Positions 37,314 to 46,781 are shown, numbered from the stretch's first letter. The stretch: DNA of 64,000 nucleotides from Desulfobotulus mexicanus (GCF_006175995.1 NZ_VDMB01000001.1:186001-250000), one strand, 5' to 3'. Made by a program: numbers and translations. The notes: generated by a model not told the origin, from the letters alone.

Positions 37314-37858
37314 TCCGCTTTTTTGATTTTATATTTTCTCTGGCAGGTCTGGTGTTTGGTTTTCCTGTGCTCCTGCTTCTGGCAGTAATTGGGTATTTTG
37401 ACACGGGCTCACCAATTTTCAGACAGGAAAGGGTAGGACGGCATCAGAAACCCTTTACCCTGATTAAGTTTCGGACCATGAAGCTTGATACGCCTTCCGT
37501 TGCCAGCCATTTAGCCAGCGCTGCTGCCATTACACGTTTTGGACATTTTCTTCGCAGGACGAAGCTGGATGAGTTGCCTCAGTTGTGGAATGTTCTGAAA
37601 GGGGATATGAGTCTTGTTGGACCGCGTCCGGGGCTGTTTAATCAGAAAGATCTGACTTCAGAACGGGCGAAGCGCAGAGTTTTCGAAGCTCTTCCGGGTA
37701 TTACAGGTCTGGCTCAGGTGAATGGAATTGATATGTCTGGCCCAGCCCTACTTGCTGAAACGGATGCTTTGATGCTACGGACATTAAGTATTAAGAGTTA
37801 TTTTTATTATATTTTTATGACATTATCGGGTCATGGGGCTGGAGACAGGGTGTCATGA
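37310..37858 (+). CDS. PglC/WcaJ-type sugar-phosphate transferase (initiating transferase)
   Basis: A 182-residue monotopic phosphoglycosyl transferase: N-terminal re-entrant helix (FFDFIFSLAGLVFGFPVLLLLA), then FRQERVGRHQKPFTLIKFRTM, FLRRTKLDELPQLWNVLKGDMSLVGPRP and PGITGLAQVNG. All are conserved in the PF02397 family. It moves a sugar-phosphate (probably QuiNAc-1-P or another UDP-HexNAc) onto undecaprenyl phosphate to start each repeat unit. The small size, with no extra membrane domain, is PglC-like. Confidence 0.93.
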   Translation: MIRFFDFIFSLAGLVFGFPVLLLLAVIGYFDTGSPIFRQERVGRHQKPFTLIKFRTMKLDTPSVASHLASAAAITRFGHFLRRTKLDELPQLWNVLKGDMSLVGPRPGLFNQKDLTSERAKRRVFEALPGITGLAQVNGIDMSGPALLAETDALMLRTLSIKSYFYYIFMTLSGHGAGDRVS

Positions 37859-37904
37859 GTTGGATATATGATCTTAATAATGTTGGGTTTTGCTGGATTT
37901 ATTT

Positions 37905-39983
37905 ATGTTATCAATAAAAAAAACTGTAGATTTTCTTGTCGGTATTCCCAGATGGCAGAAAAGATTGCTTTGCCTTATTGTAGATTGTTTTTTTGTCATT
38001 TTTGCTCTCTGGCTGGCGTTTGTTTTACGAATGGGGCATAGTGCTGTTCATGTAAAGGATCTTATATGGGTTTTTATTGCGGCACCGCTTCTGTCCATAC
38101 CTGTTTTTATCCGCATGGGCCTCTATCGGGCTATTATTCGTTATATTGGCTCAGATGCTCTGAAAACCATTTTTCATGCCGTTACCCTTTCTTCTCTTTT
38201 GCTTGCCTTGTTTTTTTTCTGGTTCAGGGATTTTACTTTTTTTGTGCCTGAAGGGACTGTGGTTCCACGATCTATAGTTGTTAACTATTGGTTCTTGTGC
38301 GTTTTTTTTATCGGAGGTAGCCGTTTTCTGGCAAGGAATATTGTAAACCGGAATATGCAGGTCCGGGGACTTTTTCTTCCGGTAATAAAAAGAACTAAAA
38401 CACATGCCTCACCAGTAGTGGTATATGGTGCGGGTGCCGCAGGTTTTGAGGTCATGGGAGCTTTGGTGCGCAGCAGGGAATTTCTTCCTGTGGCTTTTAT
38501 TGATGATGATAAGAAACTGCATGGGCGGGTTATGGCGGGTTATCGAGTCTTTTCTCCCGCAAGCCTTTCAGGTTTAATTGAAAGATATGACCTGCGTTAT
38601 GTCCTTCTGGCCATGCCTTCCGTATCAAGGTCCAGAAAACAGCAGATTATTAATATGCTTGAGCCTTTGAATGTGCATGTAAAAACCCTGCCCAGCGTGA
38701 ATGAAGTCGCCGAAGGCAGGGTAGCTGTTCAGGATATTCAGGATGTGGATATTGCTGATTTACTGGGGCGTGATCCTGTTGCAGCCCAAAAGGAGCTTTT
38801 GTCTCATTGCATCACAGGAAAAAATGTGATGATTACCGGTGCCGGAGGATCTATTGGTTCTGAACTCTGCCGTCAGGCTCTGAGGCAAAATCCTGAGTTG
38901 CTTGTACTTTTTGAGCACTCTGAATTTGCCCTTTATAAAATTGAACGGGAACTTCTTCAACTTCGGTCCAGAGAATCCATTGAAACCCTTATTGTTCCGG
39001 TTCTGGCATCTGTCTGCGCATGGGGACGAGTACTCGCAGCACTCAGAGCTTTTGATATTCATACCGTTTATCACGCAGCCGCATACAAGCATGTTCCCCT
39101 GGTTGAACAGAATATGGCTGAAGGGGTCCGAAACAATGTATTTGGTACGCTGGTTGTGGCTCAGGCAGCCATGGTTGCAGGGGTGGAGCACTTTATCCTG
39201 ATTTCAACGGATAAAGCCGTACGCCCTGCCAATGTCATGGGGGCTACCAAGCGGATGGCGGAGATGCTCCTGCAGGCCTTAAGTCAGGTAGCCGTGTTGG
39301 ATCAGCCCCTTTTGATTCCCAGAGAAGAGGCCTTTGGTGTAGAAAACAGAACATGCTTCAGCATGGTGCGCTTTGGTAATGTGTTAGGATCTTCTGGGTC
39401 TGTGATTCCACTTTTTAGAAAACAGATAGAAGCAGGCGGTCCTGTAACCGTTACGCATCCGGATATGACCCGTTATTTTATGACCATTCCTGAGGCTGCA
39501 GAACTGGTGATTCAGTCCGGTGCGATGGCCAGAGGAGGCGATGTTTTTTTGCTGGATATGGGAGAACCTGTTTCTGTTCTGTCACTTGCCCGCAGAATGA
39601 TTCTTCTTTCGGGCAGCAGTATAAAAGACAGTGATAATAGTGATGGGGATATAGAAATCGTGTTTACTGGATTGCGGCCTGGCGAGAAACTGTTTGAAGA
39701 GTTACTTATTGATATAGCAGGTAAGGAAAGTACATCCCATCCCAAAATTTTTCGAGCCCATGAAGCACACCCGGACTGGCATGGATTTTCCCTTTGTCTG
39801 GATCGTATTCATGGGGCTATGAATTATTGTTTCCCCCATGGGGCTCCGGCGTTTTGTGATTGTGATGCCATCCGGCGTATTCTTATGGAAAACGTGGATG
39901 GATATATGCCACAGTGTGATATTTCGGATCTGATTTGGGAAAAAATGTCTAGGAGAAATTGTATTGATAATCAACAGGTTTAA
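37905..39983 (+). CDS. FlaA1/WbpM-type UDP-sugar 4,6-dehydratase (membrane-anchored)
   Basis: A 692-residue protein with four N-terminal membrane helices (about residues 25-130), a CoA-binding-like Rossmann domain (VVYGAGAAGFEVMGALV), and a C-terminal SDR domain. The latter has MITGAGGSIGSELCRQ, YHAAAYKHVPLVEQN, the STDKAVRPANVMGATKRMAE block, and VRFGNVLGSSGSVIPLFRKQI. This architecture is WbpM/CapD, acting on UDP-GlcNAc. A TTG 15 bases earlier (37890) is an alternative start. It likely supplies UDP-4-keto sugar to the epimerase two genes upstream. Confidence 0.93.
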   Translation: MLSIKKTVDFLVGIPRWQKRLLCLIVDCFFVIFALWLAFVLRMGHSAVHVKDLIWVFIAAPLLSIPVFIRMGLYRAIIRYIGSDALKTIFHAVTLSSLLLALFFFWFRDFTFFVPEGTVVPRSIVVNYWFLCVFFIGGSRFLARNIVNRNMQVRGLFLPVIKRTKTHASPVVVYGAGAAGFEVMGALVRSREFLPVAFIDDDKKLHGRVMAGYRVFSPASLSGLIERYDLRYVLLAMPSVSRSRKQQIINMLEPLNVHVKTLPSVNEVAEGRVAVQDIQDVDIADLLGRDPVAAQKELLSHCITGKNVMITGAGGSIGSELCRQALRQNPELLVLFEHSEFALYKIERELLQLRSRESIETLIVPVLASVCAWGRVLAALRAFDIHTVYHAAAYKHVPLVEQNMAEGVRNNVFGTLVVAQAAMVAGVEHFILISTDKAVRPANVMGATKRMAEMLLQALSQVAVLDQPLLIPREEAFGVENRTCFSMVRFGNVLGSSGSVIPLFRKQIEAGGPVTVTHPDMTRYFMTIPEAAELVIQSGAMARGGDVFLLDMGEPVSVLSLARRMILLSGSSIKDSDNSDGDIEIVFTGLRPGEKLFEELLIDIAGKESTSHPKIFRAHEAHPDWHGFSLCLDRIHGAMNYCFPHGAPAFCDCDAIRRILMENVDGYMPQCDISDLIWEKMSRRNCIDNQQV

Positions 39984-40080
39984 TTTGCTTTTGCATTGAG
40001 TTGTAAATTAAAGTTTTTTGTATGTTTTTGAATAGAATGTATTTTCACTATTTTTTTAATGTAAGGGTTCTGTATTATTC

Positions 40081-40869
40081 ATGAATAAACATTCCATAAA
40101 AATCCAAGATGGATATTTCGGAGCGTTGGAAGAAGATGAAATATCCCTTGTGGATATTGCAAAAGTTCTTGTTAAAAGGTGGCCATGGTTCGCAATTGTT
40201 TTTATGGCGGTTTTGGCGACAGGCTTCAGCTTGATTTTTTTGTATAATAACAACTCTCATGAGTATCTTTCAATCTATAGAGTGGCTGAATCTTCACCGG
40301 GAAATCCGCTGATTTCTCTTAAGTCAACGGGGGAAAAAGCAGAGGTTTATTATAAGGGGCTTGTTGTTAATGATTTTTTGGCTCAGAAAAATGTAAAGGC
40401 CCTGTCATTTCCGTTTGATATAGAAGTCGCAGATAATTCAGGTATGATAATTGCTAAATCCAGGTCCTCAGTGAAAGATAATGTAAAAATTGAAAGTATA
40501 CGAACTATTCATAAAATGTTTTTTAGTATGATAGTTAAAGAAGAAGGTTTAGTTCATGGGAAAAAAGTAGAAATTTTAAGCCGAAAGATTGAATCTGCAG
40601 AAAAGGCGCTGGAGCTTTTAAGCGAATCAGCCAATCTTAATGTAGTGGAATTTTCTATACAATATATGGATCAGATTGCGCAGGCAAAAAATGATCTTGC
40701 TACCCTTAATTCTGGAGAGATTCTTCAGCTTGCCCAAGTGCAGCCTGAGGAAAGTAAAAAAGCCCTTATGATAGCAGTTGTTGGAATGCTTGCATTCATG
40801 TCGGGTATTATGGCACCTTTTTTGGCAGAGTTTGGTGCAAGGGTAAGGCATGCCCTGAGAGAAAAATAA
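40081..40869 (+). CDS. Wzz-type chain-length determinant protein
   Basis: A 262-residue protein with the Wzz architecture: a cytoplasmic N-terminal segment EDEISLVDIAKVLVKRWPW, a first membrane helix (FAIVFMAVLATGFSLIFLY, about residues 37-56), a periplasmic part with coiled coil (about 180-220), and a second helix near the C-terminus (ALMIAVVGMLAFMSGIMAPFLA). No kinase domain. It should set O-antigen chain length with Wzy. It closes the polysaccharide locus and is followed by a terminator. Confidence 0.85.
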   Translation: MNKHSIKIQDGYFGALEEDEISLVDIAKVLVKRWPWFAIVFMAVLATGFSLIFLYNNNSHEYLSIYRVAESSPGNPLISLKSTGEKAEVYYKGLVVNDFLAQKNVKALSFPFDIEVADNSGMIIAKSRSSVKDNVKIESIRTIHKMFFSMIVKEEGLVHGKKVEILSRKIESAEKALELLSESANLNVVEFSIQYMDQIAQAKNDLATLNSGEILQLAQVQPEESKKALMIAVVGMLAFMSGIMAPFLAEFGARVRHALREK

Positions 40870-40902
40870 GCGTTGTCAAGTCAGACTGGGCGAAGACCAA
40901 AG

Positions 40903-40926
40903 GCAGGCTAAAGGCCTGCTTTTTCC
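40903..40926 (+). terminator. Rho-independent terminator after the polysaccharide locus
   Basis: GCAGGC (40903-40908) and GCCTGC (40914-40919) form a stem with loop TAAAG, followed by TTTTTCC. Flanking AAAG/CTTT pairs extend the stem. It separates the wzz-like gene from the convergent lysR gene. Confidence 0.8.
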
Positions 40927-40974
40927 ATTTTACCCTAAAAAAGGGGCGTGGAGGAATCGTGGTAATCGGAATTT

Positions 40975-41886
40975 TTAAATTAAGTCCTCCGGCAGTTTGT
41001 ACACTTCCTGCATGTAGCGGATAAAAGCCGTGCACAGGGGAGAAGGTGTTCTGTCCTTGTGCCGGGTGAGGTAGAAGTTTCTGGAAAGGTGCAGGCCTTC
41101 CACGGGAATGCAGCGGATGCGGCCCGAAGCAAGCTCTTCTTCCACGGCTATGGGAGATAGAATGGAAACGCCTAGTCCGCTTTTTATCCCCTGTATCACA
41201 GCCTGGGTGTTTCCCATTTCCGCCACCACAGAGAGGTCTTCTATGGCGATGCCAAGGGTTCTTAAGTGGCTGCTGATGGCCTGACGGGTGCCTGAGCCCT
41301 TTTCCCTGAGAATAAAAGGTGTTTTGGACAGAGTTTCAAGATCAATGCTTTTGCGGTCGGCCAGGGGATTAGAGGCAGGAACCATCAGTCCCATGACATC
41401 TTCCAGTATACAGACCTGTTCCGCCCTGCGGTCTTTGGCAAGGGCACCGATAATTCCCAATTCCAGAGTGCCTTCCAGGGTTTCCGCAAGGATCTGTTCG
41501 CTGTCGCCGATGACAAGGGAAAGGGTGACATCGGGATGGCGTTCGGCAAATCCGCCTACCAGCCTTGGAAGAATATATGCACCCGGAATGGTGCTGCCTC
41601 CCACCACAAAACGTCCTTTGATTGATCCCTGAAATTCCGCCATGGCAGTTTCCGTTTCATCCCGCAGCTGCAGCATGCGGCGGGCATGCTGATACAGAAG
41701 GCGGCCTGCCTTGGTGGGAACGGCTTCTTTACCCAGTCTGTCAATGAGTCGGCATCCGAAATGGCTTTCCAGATCCCGGATATGACTGCTGATGGTGGGC
41801 TGAGAAAGGTGCACGGCCTGACCTGCCCTGGAAAAGCTTTTGCGCTCCACTACCTTGCAGAAAATGTTTAACTGCCATAAATCCAT
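40975..41886 (-). CDS. LysR-family regulator (selenium-metabolism-associated type)
   Basis: A 303-residue LysR regulator. The HTH is at residues 1-60 (MDLWQLNIFCKVVERKSFSRAGQAVHLSQPTISSHIRDLE). The effector domain has GSTIPGAYILPRLVGGFAERHPDVTLSLVIGDSE. The close agreement with the N-terminus and GGSTIPG block of LysR proteins found next to selenium genes in Desulfobacterota suggests that subgroup, but no selenium gene is in view. The start at 41886 is the family start; it follows coaD by 4 bp, so the two are co-transcribed. Confidence 0.88.
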   Translation of the reverse strand: MDLWQLNIFCKVVERKSFSRAGQAVHLSQPTISSHIRDLESHFGCRLIDRLGKEAVPTKAGRLLYQHARRMLQLRDETETAMAEFQGSIKGRFVVGGSTIPGAYILPRLVGGFAERHPDVTLSLVIGDSEQILAETLEGTLELGIIGALAKDRRAEQVCILEDVMGLMVPASNPLADRKSIDLETLSKTPFILREKGSGTRQAISSHLRTLGIAIEDLSVVAEMGNTQAVIQGIKSGLGVSILSPIAVEEELASGRIRCIPVEGLHLSRNFYLTRHKDRTPSPLCTAFIRYMQEVYKLPEDLI

Positions 41887-41890
41887 TGGA

Positions 41891-42388
41891 TTATCCCTTG
41901 CCCAGTTTTTCTTTAAGCCGCTGATGCACCACAGGGCTGACCATGCCGGAGATATCCGCACCGAAGCTGGCCGCTTCCTTGATTACGGAAGAGCTGGTGA
42001 AAATCCAGCGCAGCCCTGTGATGAGAAAGACAGTCTGTACATCCCTGTTCAGGCGGCGGTTCATCATGGCCATCTGAAATTCACTTTCAAAATCTCCCAT
42101 GGCCCGCATGCCCCTGACAATGGCTCCGGCCCCCTTTTGTTCTGCATAATCCACCAGCAGGCCACCAAAGCTGTCCACTTCAATGCGGTCTTTGTATTCT
42201 GAAAGGCTCTCCCGGATAAGTTCCTTGCGCTCTTCCACCGTAAAAAGACCTGTTTTTTTCGGGTTGTGGAGGATGGCGACGATCACTTTGTCAAAAATGC
42301 CCAGTGCCCGTTCTATTATGTCAGTGTGGCCGTTGGTCAAAGGGTCGAAGGAGCCGGGATAAATGGCAATTTTTTCTGTTGGTTCCAT
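41891..42388 (-). CDS. coaD: Pantetheine-phosphate adenylyltransferase
   Basis: A 165-residue enzyme of CoA synthesis with IAIYPGSFDPLTNGHTDIIERA (TxGH-type nucleotidyltransferase motif), FTVEERKELIRES, GLLVDYAEQKGAGAIVRGMRAMGDFESEFQMAMMN and FTSSSVIKEAASFGADI. All active-site blocks are intact. rsmD lies about 190 bp upstream on the same strand; coaD-rsmD neighbours are common in bacteria. Confidence 0.97.
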   Translation of the reverse strand: MEPTEKIAIYPGSFDPLTNGHTDIIERALGIFDKVIVAILHNPKKTGLFTVEERKELIRESLSEYKDRIEVDSFGGLLVDYAEQKGAGAIVRGMRAMGDFESEFQMAMMNRRLNRDVQTVFLITGLRWIFTSSSVIKEAASFGADISGMVSPVVHQRLKEKLGKG

Positions 42389-42580
42389 GGGAGTTCACCT
42401 GGTTTTTTTGTTTTATATCATAGCCTTGATTTCCGACAGTCCAGTTGGAAGATATGGCTATAAGTATGATTGCGGCGGCTGGGTTACATCTGTACACGAT
42501 AGCAGCGCACAGCGACGCCTTGTTGTAGAGCAGCTTGCTAATCTATCCGGAAGTTTCTTTATGTTAAGATATAGAAAAAA

Positions 42581-43153
42581 TCAATGGCTCTCTTCTTTGT
42601 CTGACAGAAAGGAGAGCCTTGCCAGAAGGGTTTTTCCGTAGACACGAAGGTCTTCCCTTATAAACCCTTCCTTTTCCGGGGGCAGGGGATCTTCTGCCGT
42701 GTGCTCACAGATGATACAGGATGCGGATGTCAGAAGTCCGCTTTTTTTCAGGTGTTCAAGGGTAATGGCCGTAAGGCCCCTGCCATAGGGAGGATCCATG
42801 AAAATAAGGTCAAAGGGGGCTTCATTGCGCAGGCACCTGAGGTCTTTTCTGATATTCCACTTAATGATACGGCTTCTGTCTTCAAGGCCTAAGTTTTCAA
42901 TGTTGTAATACAGTACCTTCAGGGCCTGGGGGTGCTGCTCCACAAAGACCGCAGACAGGGCACCACGGCTGAGGGCTTCCATGCCAAGGGCACCGGTTCC
43001 TGCAAAAAGATCCAGTACCCTTGCCCCTTGCACACGGTCTGATCCCAGTATGGAGAAAAGGCTTTCCCGGAGGCGGTCGCTGGTGGGGCGGGTATCGGTG
43101 CCGGAGGGGGCCTTGATGCTGCGCCTTTTGAGACTGCCCGCAATAATCCTCAT
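42581..43153 (-). CDS. rsmD: 16S rRNA (guanine(966)-N(2))-methyltransferase RsmD
   Basis: A 190-residue methyltransferase: MRIIAGSLKRRSIKAP, RPTSDRLRESLFSIL, SAM-binding VLDLFAGTGALGMEALSRGA and catalytic MDPPYGRGL (DPPY). It methylates G966 of 16S rRNA. It overlaps the NtrX-like gene's end by 4 bp, so it is in the same transcript. Confidence 0.95.
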   Translation of the reverse strand: MRIIAGSLKRRSIKAPSGTDTRPTSDRLRESLFSILGSDRVQGARVLDLFAGTGALGMEALSRGALSAVFVEQHPQALKVLYYNIENLGLEDRSRIIKWNIRKDLRCLRNEAPFDLIFMDPPYGRGLTAITLEHLKKSGLLTSASCIICEHTAEDPLPPEKEGFIREDLRVYGKTLLARLSFLSDKEESH

Positions 43154-44490
43154 CCTGCCAGAGCTTCCATGAGTTTTTGAAAGGTTTCCGGGTCCAGACC
43201 GCAGGCCTCTGATGCTTCCGAAATACTGTGGTTGTGTATGGCAAGCTGTCTGCGCAGATACATGACACTGAAAAGATCCATGGCACTCCGGTAATCCCTT
43301 GCTGCCATGGGATCGGGCAGTGCAGGCAGGCCAAAGCCCAGTTCCTCAAGGATTTCTTTCGAAATGTCTGTTTCCTGTACGGAGATGGCGATCCTTTCCA
43401 TGATGTTTTTCAGTTCCCGTACGTTTCCCGGCCAGTCATGGGTGCATAGGAGGGCAAGGGCTTCGGTGCTCAGTGTTTTTACAGGTATCTTTCCCCTGAG
43501 CGATGCTTCTTCAAGAAAAAGGCTTGCCAGTGGAGCGATGTCTTCCTTTCTTTCCCTTAAGGGTGGAACAGTAATGGGAAGCACGGCCAGCCTGTAATAA
43601 AGATCTTCCCGGAAGTTACCCAGACGGATTTCCTGCTCCAGATTTCTGTTGGTGGCGGCTATGATCCGTACATCCACCTGTATCTCCCGACTGCCCCCGG
43701 CCCTGTGAAAGCGCCCATCCTCCAGAAAGCGCAGAAGGTGTCCCTGGGCGGACATGGGAAGATCTGCCACCTGATCCAGAAAAAGACTGCCCTGGTGGGC
43801 CATTTCTATGCTGCCCTTGTGGCGGGCAAGGGTAGTGTCTGTACCGCCCTTTTCCATGCCAAAGAGCTCATGTTCAATATGTTCCGGAGAAAAGGCCGCA
43901 CAGTTCACACAGATGAGGGCTTCCTCGGAACGCTGGCTGAGCTGGTGAAGGCTGCGGGCAACCAGTTCTTTGCCCGTACCGTTTTCTCCCAGAATCAGGG
44001 CCGGCATAAGGCTCCCTGCTGCCTGGAAAACCTGAAGTCGCAGCTGCTGCACAGGTGCAGAATTACCGGTGATGGCGTGGCGGTCCAGATTTTTTTTCTT
44101 GAGGTAGCGGTTTTCTTCCTCCAGTTTCTGGAAATTCAGGGCATTGTGAATGGTGATTAGCACCTTGTCTATGGACAGTGGTTTTTCTATAAAATCAAAG
44201 GCCCCTGTTTTTGTTGCTGTGACAGCGGTATCTATGGTGCCGTGGCCTGTGATCATCACCACGGGCAGGTGGGGTTCTGTTTTTCTGATTTCCTTTAAGG
44301 TGTCAATGCCGTCCATACCAGGCATCCAGATATCCAGCAGCACCAGATCCGGTATATCTTCTTCAATGCGTTTTAAGGCTTCATATCCGTTGGCTGCGGT
44401 TTTTATCTCAAAACCTTCATCCTGCAGAAGGTCGCCCAGGGTTTTCAGGATGCCGGGTTCATCATCCACAATGAGGAGTGTGGGAAACAT
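43150..44490 (-). CDS. NtrX-like response regulator with degenerate sigma-54 AAA+ domain
   Basis: A 446-residue protein: receiver domain (residues 1-120; DDEPGI, phospho-acceptor Asp in LVLLDIWMPGMDG, MITGHG, EKPL) and AAA+ domain with Walker A GENGTGKE. The GAFTGA loop that touches sigma-54 is missing (MEKGGTDTTLARHKGS in its place) and Walker B ends LFLDQ instead of LFLDE. The C-terminal HTH (SISEASEACGLDPETFQKLM) is recognisable but weak. It therefore probably binds DNA as a phospho-regulator without sigma-54 activation, as some NtrX proteins do. The partner kinase is the next gene upstream. Confidence 0.9.
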   Translation of the reverse strand: MFPTLLIVDDEPGILKTLGDLLQDEGFEIKTAANGYEALKRIEEDIPDLVLLDIWMPGMDGIDTLKEIRKTEPHLPVVMITGHGTIDTAVTATKTGAFDFIEKPLSIDKVLITIHNALNFQKLEEENRYLKKKNLDRHAITGNSAPVQQLRLQVFQAAGSLMPALILGENGTGKELVARSLHQLSQRSEEALICVNCAAFSPEHIEHELFGMEKGGTDTTLARHKGSIEMAHQGSLFLDQVADLPMSAQGHLLRFLEDGRFHRAGGSREIQVDVRIIAATNRNLEQEIRLGNFREDLYYRLAVLPITVPPLRERKEDIAPLASLFLEEASLRGKIPVKTLSTEALALLCTHDWPGNVRELKNIMERIAISVQETDISKEILEELGFGLPALPDPMAARDYRSAMDLFSVMYLRRQLAIHNHSISEASEACGLDPETFQKLMEALAG

Positions 44491-44558
44491 GGATTTTCTC
44501 CTTATAAGTCATAGCTCCTGTCTGCCTTGCTGGCCGGAGGGTGGCAGGCAGAGGGTGC

Positions 44559-46781
44559 TTACTTTTCCTCGCAGAGGGGGTAGTCGATACGGAAACATGC
44601 ACCCGAAGGGCTGTTATCAAGAACCTCAATGGTAGCCTTGTGCTCTATGACAATGGAGTTGACAATGGCCAGTCCCAGGCCGGTGCCGCTGCTTTTGGTG
44701 GAATAGTAGGGTTCAAAAAGCCGTCCCTTTTCCTCCGGTGAGATTCCCGGTCCATTGTCCCGGATTTCAAGGCGCAGGATGTTTTTACCCGATGGTTTGA
44801 AAAGGGCAACCTGAATTTCACCTTTTTCTTCCAGGGCACCTGCGGCATTGCCCAGAAGGTTGAGGAGGAGCTGATGGGTCTGTTGGGCATCCATGGGGAT
44901 ACGGGGAAGTTTTTTTTCTGCGTGAAAGGAAAAGTGAATGCCGGGGTGGGCTTCACGGAAGGCAGCCACAGTGTCCGAAACAAGGGGCTTAAGATCTCCG
45001 GGCCTGAGCCTTGCTGCCGGGAAACGGGCATACTCTGCAAATTCATTTACAAGATTGCGGATGACATCCACATGATCCATGATGGTGCGGGTACATTCGT
45101 TAAAAATCGGATCTTTCAGCATGTTTTTGTATTTGCGGCGCAGGCGCTGGGCAGAAAGGGAAAGGGGGGTGAGGGGGTTTTTTACCTCATGGGCAATGCG
45201 CCTTGCAACCTCCCGCCATGCGGCCATGCGCTGGGCCTTTTCCAGTTCTGTTACGTCATCAAAGACCATGACCGTTCCCATGCGTCTGCCTGTATCATCC
45301 ATGAGTGCAGAAAAGTGCATGTGAAAATTCCTTGGCTGGCCGCCTACGGTAAGGGAGATGGGTATTTCCAGGTCGCTGTGGCTGTCCTGTATTTTTTTTG
45401 AGTAGATATCGGCCAGCTTGTGGTAGGATTCGGGAATTGCTTTTCTGTAGGGGCGTTTGAGCAGGCTTTCTGCGGAAAGGCCCAGCATTTTTTCCGCTGA
45501 AGGATTGATGGTGGTGACAATGCCCGATGAATTGAAGGAGATCACCCCGGCAGAAACATTTTTTAAGATGGTTTCAATGTAGCGCCTGCGTTCTTCAATT
45601 TCTGTATTCTGCTGGCGCAGCATTCGTGCGGAAAGGGCCAGCTGCTCCTGTCCCATCTGCAGATCCCTGGTCATGCGGTTGAAGGCATTCACAAGGGTTC
45701 CTATTTCATCATCGCCTGCGGGGGCAATCTGAAACTGTAAATCTCCCTCGCCGATGCGACGGGTGGCATCGGCCAGCTCCATAAGGGGTGTGGTAATGGT
45801 GCGGGCCAGATAGAAGGCAAACCATATGGCGCAGAAAAGCACCAGCAGAGCCACGATGGTGAGGGCCAGATAATATACCTGTTGTACCGGCTGCCGGAGC
45901 AGTTTCACCTGCTGATATTCACTGCTGCCCTGGGAAATGGCTTCAAGATTACGGATAAGGGCTGCGGGAATGCGGCTGCCCATTACCAGATAGCCTTCAA
46001 CGGCCTCGCTTTCTGCCCCGTAGGGAATGGCGGCAATGGTGCGGATGAGTTCACCGGAAAGAAAGGTTTCGGTGATATTTTTTGTGGGTGTATCGTTCAG
46101 ACTCAGTTTGAATATTTCTTCGGGAGAAAGGGGAGTGAGGCTGGCATCCATATTGTCTGATTTGCCGGAAAAAAGTATTTTCCCTTTTGGATCATGGATG
46201 TCCAGCGTATCCACGGGAAGGTCTGCCAGCCAGCCTGCGGCATGGGCCTGAAGGCGTTTTGACGCAGAAGTATGCATCAGTTTTTTTCTGTGAATTTCAT
46301 CGGAGGTTTTTATTATAAAAAACTTATTGTTTTCATTTGCTTGTGTGTAGATGTGTCTTCCCACCGAAATGGAGTTGTCCAGGGCCTGTTCAACGGGTAT
46401 GTTGAACCAGAAGGCTATGCTGGTGGAAATGAAGTTGATGGAAAAGATGAAAAGTACCGTGGTGGGCAGCAGGGTAAGTGTAACAAAGGCAATTAGCAGC
46501 CGGGTACGCAGCTTTGCACCGGGCTGTCCATGTTTTCTGTCATAGTAGAGTTTGACCAGATTTCGGAAAACCAGAAAGATGAGAAGCAGCAGAAGAAGAA
46601 GATTGATGTTGATGATGGCAAACATCAGCAGGGTGTGGGACAGGGGAAAGTCTGCGCCGAAATTCAGAAAGCGGGTTTCTGCAAAGGTAAGGAGTGCCAC
46701 CAGGGGCAGAAGAGATACAATAATAATAAGTTCCCGTTTACGGCGTTTTCTCTCCTCGCTGGGGGTGTGGTTATGGGGCAT
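44559..46781 (-). CDS. NtrY-like sensor histidine kinase
   Basis: A 740-residue kinase: three membrane helices in the first 130 residues, a periplasmic sensor region (about 140-300), another helix (YYLALTIVALLVLFCAIWFAFYLA), HAMP (TTPLMELADATRRIGEGDL), PAS (about 400-500), HisKA with the phospho-His in RRIAHEVKNPLTPLSLSA, and HATPase_c (NLLGNAAGAL, DNGPGISPEEKGRLFEPYYSTKSSGTGLGLAIV). The long two-plus-one helix N-terminus is the NtrY layout. It is followed by the NtrX-like regulator and preceded by DUF4390, the order seen in related anaerobes. Confidence 0.93.
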   Translation of the reverse strand: MPHNHTPSEERKRRKRELIIIVSLLPLVALLTFAETRFLNFGADFPLSHTLLMFAIININLLLLLLLIFLVFRNLVKLYYDRKHGQPGAKLRTRLLIAFVTLTLLPTTVLFIFSINFISTSIAFWFNIPVEQALDNSISVGRHIYTQANENNKFFIIKTSDEIHRKKLMHTSASKRLQAHAAGWLADLPVDTLDIHDPKGKILFSGKSDNMDASLTPLSPEEIFKLSLNDTPTKNITETFLSGELIRTIAAIPYGAESEAVEGYLVMGSRIPAALIRNLEAISQGSSEYQQVKLLRQPVQQVYYLALTIVALLVLFCAIWFAFYLARTITTPLMELADATRRIGEGDLQFQIAPAGDDEIGTLVNAFNRMTRDLQMGQEQLALSARMLRQQNTEIEERRRYIETILKNVSAGVISFNSSGIVTTINPSAEKMLGLSAESLLKRPYRKAIPESYHKLADIYSKKIQDSHSDLEIPISLTVGGQPRNFHMHFSALMDDTGRRMGTVMVFDDVTELEKAQRMAAWREVARRIAHEVKNPLTPLSLSAQRLRRKYKNMLKDPIFNECTRTIMDHVDVIRNLVNEFAEYARFPAARLRPGDLKPLVSDTVAAFREAHPGIHFSFHAEKKLPRIPMDAQQTHQLLLNLLGNAAGALEEKGEIQVALFKPSGKNILRLEIRDNGPGISPEEKGRLFEPYYSTKSSGTGLGLAIVNSIVIEHKATIEVLDNSPSGACFRIDYPLCEEK

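Noticed and set aside
42389-42580. Possible small RNA between coaD and rsmD
   Set aside because: No stable hairpin with T-run or known RNA motif was found in the 190 bp.
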